From Candidatus Obscuribacter sp. (GTDB lineage Bacteria; Cyanobacteriota; Vampirovibrionia; Obscuribacterales; Obscuribacteraceae): a DNA stretch of 60,175 bases. Location: NCBI GenBank assembly GCA_021772135.1, contig JADYXQ010000069.1:1-60175 (forward strand). Direction: 5' to 3'. The notes below the pieces were generated by a model. It was not told the origin of the DNA. It searched no databases and was given only the letters and a program-made list of their open reading frames with translations. The translations under genes were made by a program, and so were the position numbers. Shown here piece by piece: positions 22,127 through 30,643 of this stretch. Numbering within the stretch: position 1 is the stretch's first letter; each line of letters starts with the position of its first letter.

Positions 22127-23413
22127 TTGTCGATTGTTGGAACCGTACTTAGAAGTCATGCTGGAGGTTATCTCGTGCATGTCACCAGTTTGACTCAAGA
22201 TTTGAGTCCGGACTTGGATCAGGGAAATCAGGAATTTCCTACGGGCACTACAACCGACATTTTGCTTACCTGCCAGGCCCGCGGGCGCCTGAAAAAAGAA
22301 AGGGTGGCAATCGTCACTGGTGACAGAGTTGAACTCGACGAACTCGATTTGACCGAAAAGTGCGCCGTAATCACGGCTCAGCTGAAGCGGCGTAGCCTTA
22401 TCGCAAGACCAACACTAGCCAATGTAGACCAGGTAGTCATTGTACAGGCTGTCAAACAGCCCCAATGGAACCCCCTCTGGACAGATCGCTATATTGTCCA
22501 CTTTCAGCTCACACTGCCGACTTCGCGCCCTATTTTGTGCTTCAATAAAGCTGATTTAGGGGCTAAAAACGACTTAGATCATTTAAGAAGTATTTATGAA
22601 CCCCTTGGATACTTCGTTATATTTGTTTCTGCTAAGACTGCAGATGGTCTTGAAAATCTATCCGCCTTGCTTGCCGGCAAAATCTCTGTATTCGCGGGCC
22701 CGTCAGGGGTTGGCAAATCTACCATGCTCAATAAACTCTGCCCGGGGCTCAATTTGAAGACCGGTTTGATGGAAAATGACTTTGGCGTGGGTCGTCACAC
22801 AACAACATATAGTGAACTCTATCGACTGAATTTAAATGGCGAAGTGGGTGGTTCACCTCAGAGCGATCAAGTTTCGTGGATAGCCGACACTCCCGGATTC
22901 AATCTGATTGAATTTCTCCATCCGGAACCCAGAGATGTGGCAAAACAGTTTCCCGAAATCGACGAACTGGGCAAGCAGTGCCGCTTTTCAGACTGCTTGC
23001 ATCTGGTTGAAGCCGGTTGCGCCGTGCTCGATTCGCTTTCTGATCTGCTCGGTGACGACGAAGATCCAGAAGAAGATTCAGAAGAAGATTCAGAAGTGGA
23101 GTTGGAAGAAACCCAAGAACCAGAGCCCGAGCCGGATGAGCCGCAGCAAGACGATGAGGAAATTGAGGTCGAGCGCCCGGTTTCTCTGACCAGATATGAG
23201 AGCTACTTCATAATGGTGACTGAATCGCAGGCGGAGCAAACTTTACAGAAAGTCACTTCACGCAAAGTGGAAAGCTCAGTTAAAGCTGCCGGTGGTGCCA
23301 ATGCCAAAACCAAATTCATTCCGCGCCTGGCCAACAAATATCGTCAATCTTCACGCAATACTATGAAGCAGAAACCAATTGATACCACCAATTTTGAGGA
23401 AGAGCCTCAGTAG
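22127..23413 (+). CDS. rsgA: Small ribosomal subunit maturation GTPase RsgA with acidic insert
   Basis: 428 residues (usual length 290-350). It starts at TTG 22127, with GGAG just upstream; no in-frame ATG would leave the N-terminal OB fold (GTVLRSHAGGYLVHV) whole. The GTPase motifs are circularly permuted as in RsgA: NKAD (G4), SAK (G5), GPSGVGKST (G1, near residue 191), then DTPGF (G3). The zinc motif CRFSDCLHLVEAGC is intact. Between it and the final helix (RYESYFIMV) lies an unusual insert of about 45 residues, mostly Glu and Asp. The C-terminal 50 residues are also additional and basic. RsgA checks the 30S decoding centre late in assembly. The 5' region is shared with typA. Confidence 0.94.
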   Translation: MSIVGTVLRSHAGGYLVHVTSLTQDLSPDLDQGNQEFPTGTTTDILLTCQARGRLKKERVAIVTGDRVELDELDLTEKCAVITAQLKRRSLIARPTLANVDQVVIVQAVKQPQWNPLWTDRYIVHFQLTLPTSRPILCFNKADLGAKNDLDHLRSIYEPLGYFVIFVSAKTADGLENLSALLAGKISVFAGPSGVGKSTMLNKLCPGLNLKTGLMENDFGVGRHTTTYSELYRLNLNGEVGGSPQSDQVSWIADTPGFNLIEFLHPEPRDVAKQFPEIDELGKQCRFSDCLHLVEAGCAVLDSLSDLLGDDEDPEEDSEEDSEVELEETQEPEPEPDEPQQDDEEIEVERPVSLTRYESYFIMVTESQAEQTLQKVTSRKVESSVKAAGGANAKTKFIPRLANKYRQSSRNTMKQKPIDTTNFEEEPQ

Positions 23414-23420
23414 TAACTGT

Positions 23421-24536
23421 TTATTTTTCTGGCGATTCCTGTCGGTCGGTGGCGCGCGCGGTAGAAGCACCGAGATACGAATCGGTCACGTCTTTGACGC
23501 GACTGCGCATCAGCTCCAGCTCTTCGAGATTGCCCGATGAAAATCCAGACCAGCTGTTTCTGTTGTGCCACCGCACCACGCAGTCGCTCCAGCCAGCGGT
23601 CTTGAACCAGCTGGCGAAATACGCGCGAGGCACATAGTATGCCACCGGTGCGATCAGGTGATCGAAGACTATGTGGTGCAGCTCAGTAAATCCGAACTGC
23701 GAAATGTAATTCAAATATTCGCCATAGAAAAGCGGCGGTATCCATTTGTTGGTTTGCCTCAGGTTCATCCAGGGTCTGGCGACAAATTTGCAATACAGTT
23801 CAAGCGGGAAGGCGAGGCTGGCGGCCACTGGCAAAAGCAGGCTGGATGGCATTTTTGAAGTTACCAGCATGCGAATTGGATTGATAATGCCAATCAGCCA
23901 CCAGTTACTTTCGCGGCCATAGACCCATGCAGTCACTGCCCCAGTGGGTTTGACTTTGGCGCTCATAGAAAGAAATCCACTGATGGGAGATTCCATGTGA
24001 TGCAAGACCCCTACTGAAAAGGCGAAGTCAAATTCACGTCTGAATGGCAATTTTTCGATATCGGCTTGGATCAGGTGAATGCCTGGAAGAAAACCGATGT
24101 TCTCGTATGCTACGTCGATAGCTTCGCCGATATCTACGGCAAAAATCGCATTTACACCGGCCTCTTGCATCAGTTTTGCATGGCGCCCTTTACCGCAGCC
24201 GCATTCGAGCACGACTTTGTCTTTGACGAATTCAGGGTCTACAGGAAAAATCCAGTCAAAAAATTGTTTCTGATAACGCTCGTCCATCATCGGAAAACGT
24301 TTCCACGCCTCGGCAAAACTAGCGCCAGTGCGGATGTCGGTGGCACTACTTTCAGTTTCGTCAACGAAGCGCGGCACGCCTCTAATAATTTTGTATTCGC
24401 GACTGCAGGCGGTGCAACTCAATGTACCTGCGTATATTTCTTCTGCATGATTGCTGTCGAGGGTCTGCCCATCGGCTAATTTAAGATCCGACAAGCAACT
24501 TAGACAAACAAGATGTGTCAGAGCAGAGGGTTTCAT
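23421..24536 (-). CDS. Class I SAM-dependent methyltransferase with N-terminal Trm112-like zinc region
   Basis: 371 residues. Residues 1-60 hold CLSC and CTAC pairs (LVCLSCLSDL, GTLSCTACSREY) followed by IIRGVPRFV, the pattern of Trm112p-like zinc ribbons that precede many bacterial methyltransferases. The Rossmann methyltransferase domain follows, with motif I VLECGCGKGRHAKLM, motif II acidic end AVDIGEA, motif III IQADIEKLPF and motif IV FDFAFSVGVLHHM. The C-terminal 150 residues are aromatic-rich and may embed in or lie on the membrane. The substrate is unknown. The position back-to-back with a glycosyltransferase pair suggests a glycolipid or polysaccharide pathway (inference). A -10-like TACTAT lies so close to the ATG that the transcript might be nearly leaderless. 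Confidence 0.88.
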   Translation of the reverse strand: MKPSALTHLVCLSCLSDLKLADGQTLDSNHAEEIYAGTLSCTACSREYKIIRGVPRFVDETESSATDIRTGASFAEAWKRFPMMDERYQKQFFDWIFPVDPEFVKDKVVLECGCGKGRHAKLMQEAGVNAIFAVDIGEAIDVAYENIGFLPGIHLIQADIEKLPFRREFDFAFSVGVLHHMESPISGFLSMSAKVKPTGAVTAWVYGRESNWWLIGIINPIRMLVTSKMPSSLLLPVAASLAFPLELYCKFVARPWMNLRQTNKWIPPLFYGEYLNYISQFGFTELHHIVFDHLIAPVAYYVPRAYFASWFKTAGWSDCVVRWHNRNSWSGFSSGNLEELELMRSRVKDVTDSYLGASTARATDRQESPEK

Positions 24537-24608
24537 TGCTATAGTATGCCTCGGATACTGACTTTTGAGAAACTCTGCAAAGCTTACTTATTTAGAACAA
24601 GGATTGCA

Positions 24609-25577
24609 ATGTCTGCGCCCTATCTTTCACTGGTAATTCCTGTTTTCAATGAAGAAGAAAACCTGCCGATTCTTTACGGCAAATTGCTGGAAAATTTAGC
24701 CGCTATAGACGCTCCCTGGGAAGCCATTTTTGTTGATGATGGATCTACGGACAATTCTTTTTTAGAGCTGACTAAAATCGCTGCAAAAGATCAGCGCATC
24801 AAAGTAGTAAAATTTTCACGAAATTTTGGTCAGACAGCGGGTTTGGCCGCCGGTATCGATCATTCCAGCGGAGAAGTGATTGTACCTTTAGACGCTGATT
24901 TGCAAAATGATCCCAAAGACATTCAAATGTTGGTGCAAAAGTTGGCCGAAGGATACGACGTAGTCAGCGGCTGGAGAAAGGATCGCCACGACGCACTCTT
25001 TTCAAGAAAAATTCCTTCATGGATTGCCAATAAAATAATTTCAGTAGTCAGTGGAGTTTCTCTTCATGATTATGGTTGTTCACTCAAGGCTTACCGCCGA
25101 AAAATTCTCAAAGACATTCGCCTCTATGGTGAAATGCACCGCTTTGTGCCCATCTACGCCAGCTGGCTTGGAGCCAGGGTAACCGAGCTGCCGGTGACGC
25201 ATCATCCGCGTACTCACGGTCAATCTAAGTACGGAATCTCCAGAACCTTCAAAGTCGTACTTGACTTGATTACCGTTAAATTTATGGCCAGTTGTTTTAC
25301 CAAGCCAATTTATTTATTTGGTTCCATTGGCATTGGCGCCATCTTGCTTTCATGGGCGGCTTTTGTCTGGATGGTAATTTTAAAATTCTGGTATCACACC
25401 ACCTTTATTCAAACCCCGCTGCCTGTGCTAAGCGCCATGTTTTTCCTGGTGGGCGTGCAGTGTCTGCTTATGGGTCTGCTTTCCGAAATGTTGATGCGCA
25501 CTTACCATGAGTCGCAAGGCAAAAGCATTTACCGTGTTGATGAAGTGGTAAATTTACCGCCGACGGATGAAAAGTAG
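24609..25577 (+). CDS. Family 2 glycosyltransferase, polyprenyl-phosphate sugar type (GtrB/DPM1-like)
   Basis: 322 residues from ATG 24609, which has AAGGA 6-7 bases upstream; the frame is open to 24513 but without a start that fits. The GT-A domain opens SLVIPVFNEEENLP, then FVDDGSTDNS, VKFSRNFGQTAGLAAGID and the metal-binding PLDADLQNDP. GWRKDRHD follows, and two membrane spans close the protein (near residues 232-258 and 270-295). This is the DPM1/GtrB/ArnC-like architecture that transfers a sugar from a nucleotide donor to polyprenyl phosphate on the cytoplasmic face. The sugar cannot be told. The next gene, four bases downstream, is a membrane glycosyltransferase-like protein that may use the product. 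Confidence 0.92.
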   Translation: MSAPYLSLVIPVFNEEENLPILYGKLLENLAAIDAPWEAIFVDDGSTDNSFLELTKIAAKDQRIKVVKFSRNFGQTAGLAAGIDHSSGEVIVPLDADLQNDPKDIQMLVQKLAEGYDVVSGWRKDRHDALFSRKIPSWIANKIISVVSGVSLHDYGCSLKAYRRKILKDIRLYGEMHRFVPIYASWLGARVTELPVTHHPRTHGQSKYGISRTFKVVLDLITVKFMASCFTKPIYLFGSIGIGAILLSWAAFVWMVILKFWYHTTFIQTPLPVLSAMFFLVGVQCLLMGLLSEMLMRTYHESQGKSIYRVDEVVNLPPTDEK

Positions 25578-25580
25578 TAA

Positions 25581-26882
25581 ATGTTAATGAGTGATCGTCT
25601 GAGAAAGAATCTCTGGTTCGCTTACTTTGTTGCTCTTTTGATGTGGACGCTCCAGGCTTACGCTTTGCTTGGCAGGTTGAATGTTTCTGGAGAATTATTC
25701 GCCTTTCAAAGAGACGGACACCCTTACATCAGTGACTTTACTAATGTCTACAATGCTTCAGTTTTGTGCAAAAACGCAGCCACTGAAAAAATTGAAATTT
25801 ATGATCCTAAAGTGCAGTCGGCATCTGCCGATAAATTGACAGCCCCGGTAAAAGCAGAGCAGCCCTTTTATCTGCAAATGCCACCATTCTTTTTCAGTAC
25901 TGTGAGACCTTTAGCCGAACTTTCCATGTTTCACGCATGGCTTGTCTGGTGCGGCTTAGCGTTAGTGGCGCTTGTGGTGGCATTGTGGTATTTCGTCAAA
26001 CCTGTTTTTGGCGATAATTTCAGCCGCTGGTTTGTCATTGTTGCCACTGTGGGAGCATTTCCCGAATGGGAAGGAGTGCGCAGCGGCAATCCTTCTATGT
26101 GGCTTGCTCCCGGTGTCATTCTCATGTGGCTGCTTCTACGCCGGCATCCGGCTTATGCGGCCCTTTGCGCCACCGTATGTTTGTATAAGTTTCAATATTT
26201 GCCGCTGGTAGGCATGGTTGGTTTAATTGTCGGGCGCTTTCGTTTTGTCGCCGTCCTCGCGGCCATTACCGCCGCCCTTACTGCTCTTGCTTGCTTAACT
26301 CTTGGGGTAGAAAATGTGCTTGCTTTCCCCAGCGCCCTTGCCGGTGCCGAAGTGAGCTCACAGGTAAGCGGCGTGGCAGCGGTAGAAATGCAGAACTTTC
26401 GCGGTCAGCTCTGTCTTTTGACTAATTCCGACGACAGGTTTGTGCATATTGCCGCCCTGCTACTACTATTCGCCTCTATCATCGGTGTTTCTTTAATGTG
26501 GGCGCGGCTGGTTAAAGAGCCGGGTGGAGCTGACTTAAGCAGCTCCGCAAGCCTTGATCGCAAGTTCAAAATCTATGCTTCCATTACTACCCTTTTGCTT
26601 CTAATATGCAGCCCGCATACTCACAAGCATGATTATATCTTGGTAGTGGTGCCGGCAGTGTGGCTCTGGCAAACAGTGGCTTGCAATGAGGCCCTACCAA
26701 AGTTTTTGCGACTGAGCGCCAGAGTGCTTATCGCGTCTTTTCCCGGCATCAGCTGGATTTTCTTTATGCTTGAATTTCTCTTTCACCTGGTAAAGATTCA
26801 GCCCTTTTTCCTCTGGGCTCTTACCTTGTGCGTTATTGCTTTTCTAGCCAGTCCTGCCAAATATCAGGGTTCAACAAATTAG
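25581..26882 (+). CDS. Polytopic membrane glycosyltransferase-like protein (GT87/DUF2029 type)
   Basis: 433 residues with about ten hydrophobic spans. The first loop after span 1 contains SDFTNVYNASVLC and IEIYDP, typical of GT-C family 87 (DUF2029) proteins, in which an acidic residue in this loop is catalytic. GT87 members use polyprenyl-phosphate sugars at the outer face of the membrane. That matches the preceding GtrB-like gene, whose stop lies 3 bases upstream, so the two form an operon. ATG 25581 or 25587 may be the start. Its last 50 bases overlap the 3' end of the convergent dehydrogenase gene. The acceptor is unknown. Confidence 0.85.
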   Translation: MLMSDRLRKNLWFAYFVALLMWTLQAYALLGRLNVSGELFAFQRDGHPYISDFTNVYNASVLCKNAATEKIEIYDPKVQSASADKLTAPVKAEQPFYLQMPPFFFSTVRPLAELSMFHAWLVWCGLALVALVVALWYFVKPVFGDNFSRWFVIVATVGAFPEWEGVRSGNPSMWLAPGVILMWLLLRRHPAYAALCATVCLYKFQYLPLVGMVGLIVGRFRFVAVLAAITAALTALACLTLGVENVLAFPSALAGAEVSSQVSGVAAVEMQNFRGQLCLLTNSDDRFVHIAALLLLFASIIGVSLMWARLVKEPGGADLSSSASLDRKFKIYASITTLLLLICSPHTHKHDYILVVVPAVWLWQTVACNEALPKFLRLSARVLIASFPGISWIFFMLEFLFHLVKIQPFFLWALTLCVIAFLASPAKYQGSTN

Positions 26883-27858
26883 CCGGTTTGCTCTTGTTTT
26901 TAAAAGCTTCTAAAGCCGCTGAGACAGCCAGATTGGCCATAGCATGCCTGGTCTCGGCAGTGGCAGAACCGATGTGGGGCGCCAGTACCACATTTGGTGC
27001 CGCTAATAGAAGTTTGTGCACTGCCGGTTCGCTATAAAATACATCAAGGCCGGCCCCCTTAATTTTGTTTGTAAAAATGGCGTCGGCCAGCGCCTGTTCA
27101 TCTACGATTTTGCCTCTGGCAGTATTGATAAAAATACAGTCATGAGGCATCAGTGAAAATTCTTTGTGGCCGATAAGCTCTGTTGTGGTCGCCGAGAGCA
27201 AACAATGCACGCTGACGAAATTGCTGTTTTTGAGTAAAGTCTCAAGGGAAACTCTCTGGGCATTTAACTCAAGCGCCAGTTTTTTGTCGCGTTCATCAAT
27301 TTCAATTTCGTTGTCATCGCGGCCCAGGTCGCCACTGCGGCTGTAAATAATTTTCAGGCTAAAGGCATGACAGCGCTTAGCCATGGCATAGCCAATGCGG
27401 CCCATGCCGACAATGCCTATGGTTTTGCCGAAAATTTCAGTGCCTAACAAAAGGTCGTTTTCGAAGCCTGTCCACTGACCGCTGCGGACATAACTATCGG
27501 CTTCGACTATGCGTCTGCCGCAGGCGAGCAGCAGTGCAAATGCTAGATCGGCGGTGGCGTTATCGAGCACGCCTGGAGTATTGCTGACGAGAATGTTGTT
27601 CTGGCTGCAAACCGGCAAATTGATATTGTCAAAACCCACGGCCCGCTGCGCAATCATCTTTAGTTCGGGTGCTGCAGCTACTACCTTTTCATTCAATTGA
27701 TCTTGAGGCTCGGTCAAAATAATCGTCTTGCCCTGCAAGGCTTCAATTAGCTCATGGTCGGGCAAAGCGGTTGTGCGATCAATGAAATCAATGGGAGCAA
27801 GCTCGAGTAGCTTCTCTTCTAGATCTTGAGGCAGGCGGCCCAGGCATAAAATTTTCAT
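26833..27858 (-). CDS. D-isomer-specific 2-hydroxyacid dehydrogenase (glyoxylate/hydroxypyruvate reductase-like)
   Basis: 341 residues. It has the typical two-domain layout. The Rossmann NAD(P) domain (about 100-290) has IGIVGMGRIGYAMAKR. The catalytic residues are Arg in NTARGKIVDE, Glu in the AGLDVFYSEP region and His in APHIGSAT. It is smaller than SerA and lacks an ACT domain, closer to GyaR/GhrB. It should reduce glyoxylate, hydroxypyruvate or a similar 2-oxoacid to the D-hydroxyacid. The start lies 2 bases after the glpD stop on the same strand, which indicates an operon. A link to glycerol/glycerate metabolism is an inference from that position. About 20 residues of its Rossmann domain (RDDNEIEIDERDKKLALE) look like an insert. 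Confidence 0.9.
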   Translation of the reverse strand: MKILCLGRLPQDLEEKLLELAPIDFIDRTTALPDHELIEALQGKTIILTEPQDQLNEKVVAAAPELKMIAQRAVGFDNINLPVCSQNNILVSNTPGVLDNATADLAFALLLACGRRIVEADSYVRSGQWTGFENDLLLGTEIFGKTIGIVGMGRIGYAMAKRCHAFSLKIIYSRSGDLGRDDNEIEIDERDKKLALELNAQRVSLETLLKNSNFVSVHCLLSATTTELIGHKEFSLMPHDCIFINTARGKIVDEQALADAIFTNKIKGAGLDVFYSEPAVHKLLLAAPNVVLAPHIGSATAETRHAMANLAVSAALEAFKNKSKPANLLNPDIWQDWLEKQ

Positions 27859-27860
27859 GG

Positions 27861-29597
27861 CTAAATTAAGCTAGATTCGAGTGGTGCTGCCGGTGCCAGT
27901 TGAGCCAGCATGTTTTTTTCGAAAATATTCAGTTCCACTGCGGCTCGCTTAGAATCCCAGTAGTTGAGATTCTGAATCAGCATTGCTACTTTTGGAGCCG
28001 ATTCCAGGCACTGTCCCTGGTGCACAAAGCCGAGGCGAATGCGGCGAGAAAGAATGTCATCAAGAGAGATGGCCATTTCATTATTGAGGCAGTAAGGCAC
28101 TTCGGCCATGATGGGCGGGAAGTCAGGACAGATGCGTTCGGCCAGAGCCGGCGATTTTTCTACCAGATCTATAACCTGGAGAGCATCTTTGCCGTATGTG
28201 GCAATAAGGTGATCAAGGGTGGCCGGCTCCAACGACAGCTTTCTTGCCTGTGCCGAAATCTGCGCGGTGGTGGTGAGAAAATCTGATTTGTCACTCCAGC
28301 CGCCCAGCATAATTTTATCGGTCTTGCTCTGCTTAAAACCGGCATATTTAGCGGCATCTTGTTTTATCAACTGCGCTAGAGCCATATCGACAACGTGAAT
28401 GGAAAGTATTCTGTAGTTGGTGAGCTTGCCGCCAATCAGACCAATGACACCATAAGGTCCTTCAAAAAGTAAATGTTCGCGTGAAATTGTGGCGGTATTG
28501 CCCGGGTTTTTGTTCGCTCCTTTTTCGGAGCCCCCGCTGTGTTCGCCTCCAACCAGTGGCCTGAGGCCGGCCCATGCTGCAATCACGTCTGAGCGCGTCA
28601 GCTGTTTGGCCGAACCGGGAAGACCGCCGGCTTTACTGTAAGAATTTAGAATACCGAGTAAATAATCCACTTCTTCAGTGGTGGCAACCGGATTATCGAG
28701 CGAACCTTCGTAATTGATGTCGGTGGTTCCTACCATTAACGCTTTCTGCCAGGGCACGACAAAAACAAAGCGACCATCGGGGGTGGGTAAAAATAGTGCT
28801 GTACTGGTCTCAAAGCAGGAAAGCGGTAGCATTATGTGTGTGCCTTTGGCCGGTTTGACTTTGTCGCTCCAGTTAGAATCAAGCTGGCGCAAAAGTTTAT
28901 CTGACCAGACGCCTGCGGCATTGACGCAAGAGCGGCAGCGCACGATGATTTCTTTGCCGTCGAAACGGTCGCGGCAAATTACCGTGTGCACTCGCCCGTC
29001 AGCTTCGGTGGTTTTAAAATCAACTGCTTCTAAATAATTGACGGCCATGGCGCCATATAGGGAAGCAGATTTAATTACTTCCATGACGATGCGGCTGTCA
29101 TCGGTGATGCAATCGTGAAAACGCAAACCGCCCGAAATCAGCGCCGGGTCTAGTGATGGCGCTGCGCCGAGAGTGGCCTTGCGATTGAGGCGCTCATGGG
29201 TGCGAACTCCCCTGGCGTTAATGGACAGCAAATCATATAGAGTCAGGCCGATGTCGGCTTTGATACCAAAGAATTTTTTACCACGGGTGATCGGCAGCAT
29301 GAAAGAAAAGTCTCTCACCATATGTGGTGCTAGCTGCTCCAGCAAACCGCGCTCTTGACAAAGCTCCCGAGTCAGCCTGAATTGCAACTGTTCAAGGTAG
29401 CGCAGGCCACCGTGAATTAATTTGGTTGTGCGACTGGAGGTGCCGGAGGCAAAATCGTCTTTTTCTAAAAGCAACACAGACAAACCGCGGGAGGCGGCGT
29501 CTTGAGCAACTCCTGCTCCCACAACGCCGCCTCCGATAACAACCAGGTCGAATTCTCGATCTGCCGCTATTTCAAGTATTTCGCTTCTGCTCTTCAT
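27861..29597 (-). CDS. glpD: Aerobic glycerol-3-phosphate dehydrogenase
   Basis: 578 residues, the usual size. The FAD-binding motif is DLVVIGGGVVGAGVAQDAASRG, followed by GTSSRTTKLIHGGLRYLEQ, the strongest GlpD signature. Later come VNAAGVWSD, KGTHIMLP, VGTTDINYEG, GLIGGKLTNYR and a C-terminal DAO_C domain with DDILSRRIRLGF. The enzyme oxidises sn-glycerol 3-phosphate to dihydroxyacetone phosphate at the inner membrane and passes electrons to quinone, so it feeds the same menaquinone pool as complex I. An insert around EHSGGSEKGANKNPGNT is not usual. It follows a glycine-zipper gene by 19 bases and precedes the 2-hydroxyacid dehydrogenase by 2 bases. Confidence 0.95.
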   Translation of the reverse strand: MKSRSEILEIAADREFDLVVIGGGVVGAGVAQDAASRGLSVLLLEKDDFASGTSSRTTKLIHGGLRYLEQLQFRLTRELCQERGLLEQLAPHMVRDFSFMLPITRGKKFFGIKADIGLTLYDLLSINARGVRTHERLNRKATLGAAPSLDPALISGGLRFHDCITDDSRIVMEVIKSASLYGAMAVNYLEAVDFKTTEADGRVHTVICRDRFDGKEIIVRCRSCVNAAGVWSDKLLRQLDSNWSDKVKPAKGTHIMLPLSCFETSTALFLPTPDGRFVFVVPWQKALMVGTTDINYEGSLDNPVATTEEVDYLLGILNSYSKAGGLPGSAKQLTRSDVIAAWAGLRPLVGGEHSGGSEKGANKNPGNTATISREHLLFEGPYGVIGLIGGKLTNYRILSIHVVDMALAQLIKQDAAKYAGFKQSKTDKIMLGGWSDKSDFLTTTAQISAQARKLSLEPATLDHLIATYGKDALQVIDLVEKSPALAERICPDFPPIMAEVPYCLNNEMAISLDDILSRRIRLGFVHQGQCLESAPKVAMLIQNLNYWDSKRAAVELNIFEKNMLAQLAPAAPLESSLI

Positions 29598-29616
29598 TTA
29601 TTGCACGTACATATGC

Positions 29617-30093
29617 TTATCTCAGTTTGTCTCTGAACAAACCTGCTCCCAATCCTAGAGCTGCACCAAGAGCCGCGCCTTTGACGGTTTTGCTGGCACT
29701 GCCGCGACCTCTGGTTGCCGCCATTGTAATACCTGTGGCCACTGCCGTACCTGTTGCCATGTCTCTAATAATCGGATGTCTGGCCATGGTCTTGTTGCCG
29801 TTGATGACGCCCACCGCAGCACCAGTACCGGCGCCAAGTGCGGCCCCTCGCACCATACCCTTGCCTGCAATCAATCCGGTTACTGCACCGGCTGCTGTAC
29901 CAACACCGGCACCGATCGTTGCTTTGCGCACGACCTCATGTTTGCGGAAGAACTGTTTGGTTTTTGAAGGCTGGGCCTTGCTCACGGATGCAGAGTAAGT
30001 CTGCGCTTGAACCGGCGCCACCAATATTGAAGATGGCAGGGAGATTACGCTCAAAGCTAAGGCCAGAGTCGCTTTACGAATTTGCAGTTTCAT
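29617..30093 (-). CDS. Exported glycine-zipper protein
   Basis: 158 residues. A signal peptide (KATLALALSVISLPSSILVA, cleaving after VQAQ) is followed by glycine-zipper blocks: GAGVGTAAGAVTGLIAGKG, GAALGAGTGAAVGVINGN and GAALGAALGLGAGLF. Such repeats pack as membrane-inserted helices; related YMGG/OmpA-like zipper proteins are often outer-membrane or periplasmic. Function is not known. The gene is first of a leftward group with glpD (19-base gap), and its upstream region holds the nested inverted repeat at 30154-30217, placed where a 5' leader or promoter would be. GAGCACACGATG context gives only a weak ribosome site. Confidence 0.75.
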   Translation of the reverse strand: MKLQIRKATLALALSVISLPSSILVAPVQAQTYSASVSKAQPSKTKQFFRKHEVVRKATIGAGVGTAAGAVTGLIAGKGMVRGAALGAGTGAAVGVINGNKTMARHPIIRDMATGTAVATGITMAATRGRGSASKTVKGAALGAALGLGAGLFRDKLR

Positions 30094-30153
30094 CGTGTGC
30101 TCCTAAGATCTAGGGAATTTCTTCCATTTAAAATTCAGTATTAATCGACGATA

Positions 30154-30217
30154 CTTGTTACCGACTCGGTGGTTCAGCTGATTTTTTTTCAGCGCGAACT
30201 TAACTCTCGGTAACAAG
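30154..30217. repeat. Long nested inverted repeat (possible structured RNA or regulatory element)
   Basis: Outer arms CTTGTTACCGA (30154-30164) and TCGGTAACAAG (30207-30217) are perfect 11-base complements. Inside, after a symmetric 7/7 internal loop, GTTC (30172-30175) pairs with GAAC (30196-30199). Then GCTGA (30177-30181) pairs with TCAGC (30189-30193) around a T7 loop (A7 on the minus strand). The three helices are co-axial and ordered, forming one 64-base hairpin. It lies 60 bases before the glycine-zipper gene start. No T-tract follows, so it does not look like a terminator. Confidence 0.65.
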
Positions 30218-30388
30218 AGACTACCATTAATTTTATTTTTTTCGGGGCACATTCCTGACTAGACATCAGAGTTTTAGACTGATTGCTGAAAACGATATGT
30301 CGCGCATATCAACGCTATGTCCGATGGGGGTGTGGCGCAGAGTGGAGTTTTGGCAATTTTTCGAACGACACAGTTGATTTGGAGACGA

Positions 30389-30402
30389 CGGCAAATTTGC
30401 CG
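30389..30402. promoter_or_regulatory. 14-bp perfect palindrome, candidate operator
   Basis: CGGCAAATTTGCCG is fully self-complementary and sits in the intergenic region about 240 bases before the TPR-CHAT start. A homodimeric regulator could bind it. No partner regulator is identified. Confidence 0.35.
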
Positions 30403-30643
30403 ATGTTCCCGCCCAGACTTGTCTAAAAATCACTAAAGAAACAGTCCCAACCTTATTTTTTGCCCATCTGAGGTAGAAAACTGCTTAATTCACAGGCAAA
30501 AATTGGCTAAATTGACTATCCTACTGGTCGGCATCCAGAGCCTGAGTTCCGACTTCGTGTCTTGATTCAGCGGATCCGTTCCAATCGACTCAATAAAATT
30601 GGAAAAAAGGGTTATACGCAGGAAATTTGAGAAAAATTTGCCA

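Larger units (their letters stand above)
30094..30643. other. 550-base non-coding region between divergent genes
   Basis: No reading frame here looks coding on either strand. It separates the leftward glycine-zipper/glpD group from the rightward TPR-CHAT gene, so it should hold two promoters. Visible structures are a nested inverted repeat (30154-30217), a small GATATG/CATATC inverted repeat near 30294-30310, and a 14-bp palindrome (30389-30402). A TTGATT about 35 bases before TAAAAT-like sequence near 30590 is a weak promoter candidate for the rightward gene. Confidence 0.6.

Noticed and set aside
29627-30113. Plus-strand ORFs opposite the glycine-zipper gene
   Set aside because: Proline/alanine-rich antisense frames of a Gly/Ala-rich gene; no signal peptide or start site.
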